A stretch of 15,552 bases of DNA from Spirochaetaceae bacterium (GTDB lineage: Bacteria > Spirochaetota > Spirochaetia > Treponematales > Breznakiellaceae), in NCBI GenBank assembly GCA_031257995.1, contig JAIRNN010000132.1, forward strand, positions 1 to 15,552, given 5' to 3'. Position numbers and translations under genes: made by a program. How positions within the stretch are numbered: position 1 is the first letter of the stretch; each line of letters starts with the position of its first letter. The notes under the pieces are model-generated. The model ran no database searches, had not been told where the DNA came from, and saw only the letters and a program-made list of their open reading frames with translations. Shown here piece by piece: positions 13,349-15,552 of the stretch.

Positions 13349-13510
13349 GCCCCACAGGGGCTTCCCTTGGGAGCGGCTGGCGGGATAAAGCGTCCCCCTA
13401 CGGGGGGAGTGAAAGCCCCTCAGGGGCTTCCTTGGTATGGCGTAATAGGGTAGGGCGGCGGTATCCCCCTACGGGGGAGTGAACGTGTTTTCTTTCCCCC
13501 GTAGGGGGAC
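13349..13510. repeat. GC-rich palindromic repeat modules downstream of rnpB
   Basis: Two modules begin with GGCTTCC at 13359 and 13425, 66 bp apart, and each holds a TCCCCCTACGGGGG stem (13393 and 13464). The second stem is repeated inverted at 13495-13509, giving a perfect 15-bp arm pair (13464-13478 with 13495-13509) around 16 bases. These resemble the modules after the TPR gene at 14593-14811. Confidence 0.7.
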
Positions 13511-13530
13511 ATCGCTATTTCCTGTACGCC

Positions 13531-13620
13531 GGACCCAAGGGAGGCCCCTTCGGGGCCGCAGGTCCCAAGGGATGCCCCTTCGGGGCTGCCGGGTCCAAGG
13601 GAGGCCCCTGTGGGGCAACG
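13531..13620. repeat. Three tandem 30-bp repeats with GGCCCC/GGGGCC stems
   Basis: Units at 13531-13560, 13561-13590 and 13591-13620 share (G/T)CCAAGGGA(G/T)GCCCC followed by TTC or TGT and GGGGC. CCAAGGGA-GGCCCC is the reverse complement of the GGGGCTTCCCTTGG in the modules to the left, so the family occurs in both orientations. The frame of the next gene stays open through them, but its real start appears to be downstream. Confidence 0.75.
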
Positions 13621-13631
13621 GTGGAATGGGT

Positions 13632-14570
13632 ATGACAAAGCGGTCCCGGTATGGGGTACCATTTAAGCGGAAGAAACTCCTTAGGCTGGCTGTCGCGGTT
13701 ATCGCGGCGGGGGGGCTGGTGTGGGCGGTGTTCTCGGTGAGGACGTTTCAGTCCAGGGCTAACCGGGAGCGTTCGGAGACGGTCGGGTATTGGCAGACGG
13801 GGGATTATGCCGAGGCGTTTCGCTCAAGCGGCGTTCAGTTGCAAAAAGCGCCGATGGATTACTTTTTCCTCACGGTCTACGGGTATTCGGCGTATCAACT
13901 GGCGTTTTCACAGATTAACTCAAGCGAAACGATGCGCTATATCGACGAATGTATCTTTGCCCTGCGGAAGGCGGCGCTGACTCAGGAAGGGATAAAAGAC
14001 GGGCGGGTATACTATGTGCTGGGAAAAGCGTATTATTTCAAGGGGGCGGAGTATGCGGACCTTTGTGTCGAATATCTGGAAAAGGCAAAGGCGTTTGCTT
14101 GGGAAGCGAACGACAGCGCCGAGTATCTGGGGCTCTCCTACGCGCGTCTGGGGGATTACCGGGCGAGTGTCGCGGCTTTTGCCGAGGCTCTGAACACGGC
14201 GGGGGATCATCCGCCGGGGACGCTGCTCCTCGCTATCGCGCGGTCCTACGTTGAGCTTGGGGAGGATGCGATTGCGGAGAGTTACCTCGTCCGGTGTCTT
14301 GAAACGAGCAGGGACGTTGACACGGCGGTCGAGGCGCGGCTCATGCTGGGGAGGATTCTGCGCGAGCGGGACGACTATGACAGGGCGGAACAGCAGTATC
14401 TGGCGATTATCGCCGAGGTCGGGGAAACCGCAGCGGCCCGTCACGAATTGGGCGAGTTGTACTTGGCCCAGGGGGATGTCGCGCGGGCCCGTTCCGAATG
14501 GCGTAAGGCAAACCGGATCGACCCGGCCTTCGCGCCGTCCATCGCCCGCATCAACGAACGCTTCCCCTAG
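13632..14570 (+). CDS. Membrane-anchored TPR protein
   Basis: A 312-residue protein. A basic N-terminus (MTKRSRYGVPFKRKK) precedes one hydrophobic segment LLRLAVAVIAAGGLVWAVFSV (residues about 16-36), suggesting an inner-membrane anchor with the remainder in the periplasm. The rest is a chain of TPR-like helix pairs, for example VYYVLGKAYYFKGAEYADLC, AEYLGLSYARLGDYRASVAA, ARLMLGRILRERDDYDRAEQ and ARHELGELYLAQGDVARARS. GGTGGA six bases upstream favours ATG 13632. The frame is open back to 13479 (GTG), but those 51 codons are the tandem 30-bp repeats and add an arginine- and glycine-rich tract not expected before an anchor. The position after rpoD/zinc-ribbon/rnpB matches my memory of T. pallidum TP0495. 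It is probably a scaffold; the partner is unknown. Confidence 0.88.
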   Translation: MTKRSRYGVPFKRKKLLRLAVAVIAAGGLVWAVFSVRTFQSRANRERSETVGYWQTGDYAEAFRSSGVQLQKAPMDYFFLTVYGYSAYQLAFSQINSSETMRYIDECIFALRKAALTQEGIKDGRVYYVLGKAYYFKGAEYADLCVEYLEKAKAFAWEANDSAEYLGLSYARLGDYRASVAAFAEALNTAGDHPPGTLLLAIARSYVELGEDAIAESYLVRCLETSRDVDTAVEARLMLGRILRERDDYDRAEQQYLAIIAEVGETAAARHELGELYLAQGDVARARSEWRKANRIDPAFAPSIARINERFP

Positions 14571-14592
14571 GCCCGGCCCACTAATGGGCTTG

Positions 14593-14811
14593 GGCTTCCC
14601 TTGGGGGCGGCCTGTTGGGAAAGCGCGGCGGTATCCCCATTCTGGGGAAGGCCCCGCAGGGGCTTTCCTTGGGGGCGGTTTGATGGGAAAGAACGGCGGG
14701 GTCCCCATTCTGGGGAAAGAAAATGGCGGGAGGAAGGCCCCGACGGGACTAAGTCCCTATAGGGCTTTGAGAGTCCGGCGTAATGGGATTGAGCGGCGCG
14801 TCCCCAAATGA
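14593..14811. repeat. 68-bp repeat modules after the TPR gene
   Basis: GGCTTCCCTTGGGGGCGG at 14593 recurs as GGCTTTCCTTGGGGGCGG at 14661, 68 bp apart. Each copy continues with TGGGAAAG, a GGCGG and a CCCCATTCTGGGGA stem. A third, diverged copy starts with GGCTTT at about 14763 (TAATGGGATTGAGCGGCGCG). They are relatives of the modules at 13359-13480. Confidence 0.7.
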
Positions 14812-14826
14812 GCTAGACCCGACAGG

Positions 14827-14867
14827 CTGTTCCGGCTAGAACGGTAAGTACGTTCTGGCTGGAACAG
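14827..14867. repeat. 17-bp stem hairpin with 7-base loop
   Basis: CTGTTCCGGCTAGAACG (14827-14843) pairs along its whole length with CGTTCTGGCTGGAACAG (14851-14867), with two G·U pairs. Fragments of the same sequence (CTAGAACGG, TTCCGGCTAGAACAGG) recur to about 14950. Confidence 0.7.
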
Positions 14868-14967
14868 GGGGACTGCTCTAGCCGAAGCAGGGAGGCCGCT
14901 CTAGGCTAGAACGGATGGCCCATTCCGGCTAGAACAGGCGGGCCGTTCTAGGCCGGTAGCGATGGCC

Positions 14968-15121
14968 GTGATTGGGCTGATCAAGGGCATCGTGATTGGG
15001 CTGATCAAGGGCATCGTGATTGGGCTGATCAAGGGCATCGTGATTGGGCTGATCAAGGGCATCGTGATTGGCCGATCAAGGGCATCGTGATTGGGCCGAT
15101 CAAGGGCATCGTGATTGGGCC
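14968..15121. repeat. 24-bp minisatellite, six copies plus a partial
   Basis: The unit runs GTGATTGGGCTGATCAAG then GGCATC. Copies at 14968, 14992, 15016 and 15040 are identical; the fifth (15064-15086) has lost one base, the sixth (15087-15110) has CC for CT, and a partial seventh starts at 15111. There are no spacers, so it is not a CRISPR array. Confidence 0.9.
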
Positions 15122-15193
15122 GGTTTTGACAGGCATAACCAGGCTGGTTTTGACAGGCATAACCAGGCTGGTTACGAGAAGCATAACTGGCCG
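15122..15193. repeat. Second 24-bp minisatellite, two copies plus a diverged one
   Basis: GGTTTTGACAGGCATAACC then AGGCT occurs at 15122-15145 and 15146-15169, and a diverged unit fills 15170-15193. AGGCTGGTT also recurs at 15311 and 15364, linking this array with sequences further right. Confidence 0.75.
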
Positions 15194-15215
15194 GTTGCGG
15201 GGGACGTAATTTTTG

Positions 15216-15284
15216 ACCACGGAAAACGCGGAAGGACGCGGAAGGGGTACGTCTTTTTCCGCGTACTTCCGCGCCTTCCGTGGT
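15216..15284. repeat. 69-nt multi-segment hairpin
   Basis: ACCACGGAA (15216-15224) pairs with TTCCGTGGT (15276-15284), CGCGGAAG (15227-15234) with CTTCCGCG (15266-15273), and CGCGGAA (15237-15243) with TTCCGCG (15257-15263), all perfect. It resembles widespread ACCACGGAA-type intergenic repeats of environmental bacteria, as I recall. Confidence 0.75.
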
Positions 15285-15295
15285 TTTATGGGGTT

Positions 15296-15330
15296 GCGGC
15301 TATCGCAATAAGGCTGGTTGCGATAGCCGC
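15296..15330. repeat. Perfect 13-bp stem hairpin
   Basis: GCGGCTATCGCAA (15296-15308) and TTGCGATAGCCGC (15318-15330) are perfect inverted repeats around a nine-base loop. A shorter stem, GGTTCAG/CTGAACC, follows at 15345-15363. Confidence 0.75.
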
Positions 15331-15425
15331 TGCCGGGCGGGACAGGTTCAGGGTGTCTGAACCAGGCTGGTTGCGAGGGACGCTATTGGGTTGGCAGCGG
15401 GGGGCGGAGCCACCCGCTGAGGGGG

Positions 15426-15477
15426 GCGCCGGAAGACGGCGCAAACCAACAAGCCCGTCCGGGCGTGGTGGTTTGCG
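15426..15477. repeat. Two adjacent hairpins sharing bases
   Basis: GCGCCG/CGGCGC pair at 15426-15431 and 15437-15442 around GAAGA. The next stem, CGCAAACCA (15440-15448) with TGGTTTGCG (15469-15477), encloses GCCC/GGGC and shares three bases with the first, so the two are mutually exclusive at their junction. Confidence 0.65.
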
Positions 15478-15552
15478 TTGGCTGGAGGCAGGGGGGGAGG
15501 GGGGCCTGTTACATTGATCTTGGGTGCAGCATCTTTTGGGCCCACGCCGTGT

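Larger units (their letters stand above)
14571..15552. other. About 1 kb of repeat-rich sequence without a supported gene
   Basis: The region is made up of palindromic modules (14593-14811), a CTAGAAC/GTTCT inverted-repeat cluster (14827-14950), 24-bp minisatellites (14968-15193) and several perfect hairpins (15216-15477). Long open frames exist on both strands, but they read straight through the palindromes and lack ribosome-binding sites. No tRNA or recognisable protein family is seen. Confidence 0.7.

Noticed and set aside
14968..15193. CRISPR-like repeat array
   Set aside because: The repeats are head-to-tail with no spacers and there are no cas genes, so this is a minisatellite.
15420..15480. 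Integron attC-like site
   Set aside because: The stems are present but I could not find the paired RYYYAAC and GTTRRRY core sites in the right places.
15348..15552. Possible minus-strand coding end reading GPKDAAPKINVTG at the right edge
   Set aside because: It passes into proline-rich translation of GC-rich hairpins with no recognisable domain; without sequence to the right it cannot be supported.

Overview
The gene content points to a spirochaete close to Treponema. Evidence is a V-type (archaeal-like) ATPase subunit D, a dnaG–rpoD–zinc-ribbon gene cluster followed by the RNase P RNA and a TPR protein (an order I recall from Treponema pallidum around TP0492–TP0495, not checked), a signal-bearing beta-rich protein that could be an outer-membrane barrel, and long stretches of palindromic intergenic repeats. 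The core genes are GC-rich, while two stretches are clearly AT-richer: the large minus-strand ATPase gene and the spacer between it and dnaG.

Layout. Bases 1–134 hold the 5' end of a divergent minus-strand gene and two copies of a repeat that look like the terminus of an insertion sequence. Next comes a plus-strand run: V-ATPase subunit D, a UspA-like protein, a small flavodoxin-like protein, a possible outer-membrane beta-barrel and acetylglutamate kinase (argB). A 460-bp spacer holds a nested hairpin, a dyad and a near-perfect sigma-54 promoter in front of an alternative sigma-70-family factor. That sigma gene converges on a 963-residue minus-strand ATPase/TPR-like protein; four hairpins lie between their 3' ends. 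An AT-rich, palindrome-packed divergent spacer (7914–8347) leads to dnaG, rpoD (one base of overlap) and a C4 zinc-ribbon coiled-coil protein whose ribosome-binding site abuts the rpoD stop. The RNase P RNA gene rnpB follows, then a GC-rich repeat field, a membrane-anchored TPR protein, and about 1 kb of repeats with no convincing gene (14571–15552).

How it fits together. dnaG-rpoD resembles the macromolecular-synthesis operon that joins primase and the housekeeping sigma factor, and a strong promoter inside dnaG could drive rpoD separately. The second sigma factor sits behind a -24/-12 element, which suggests an RpoN-to-sigma cascade like the RpoN–RpoS relay of Borrelia. Two genes (subunit D and dnaG) have near-consensus -35/-10 boxes so close to the start codon that transcription should begin at or next to the ATG, predicting leaderless mRNAs. 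No complete new defence or metabolic system is evident. The most noteworthy signals are regulatory (sigma-54 promoter, leaderless promoters, internal rpoD promoter, a 34-bp palindrome with 13-8-13 geometry) and the repeat architecture on the right.
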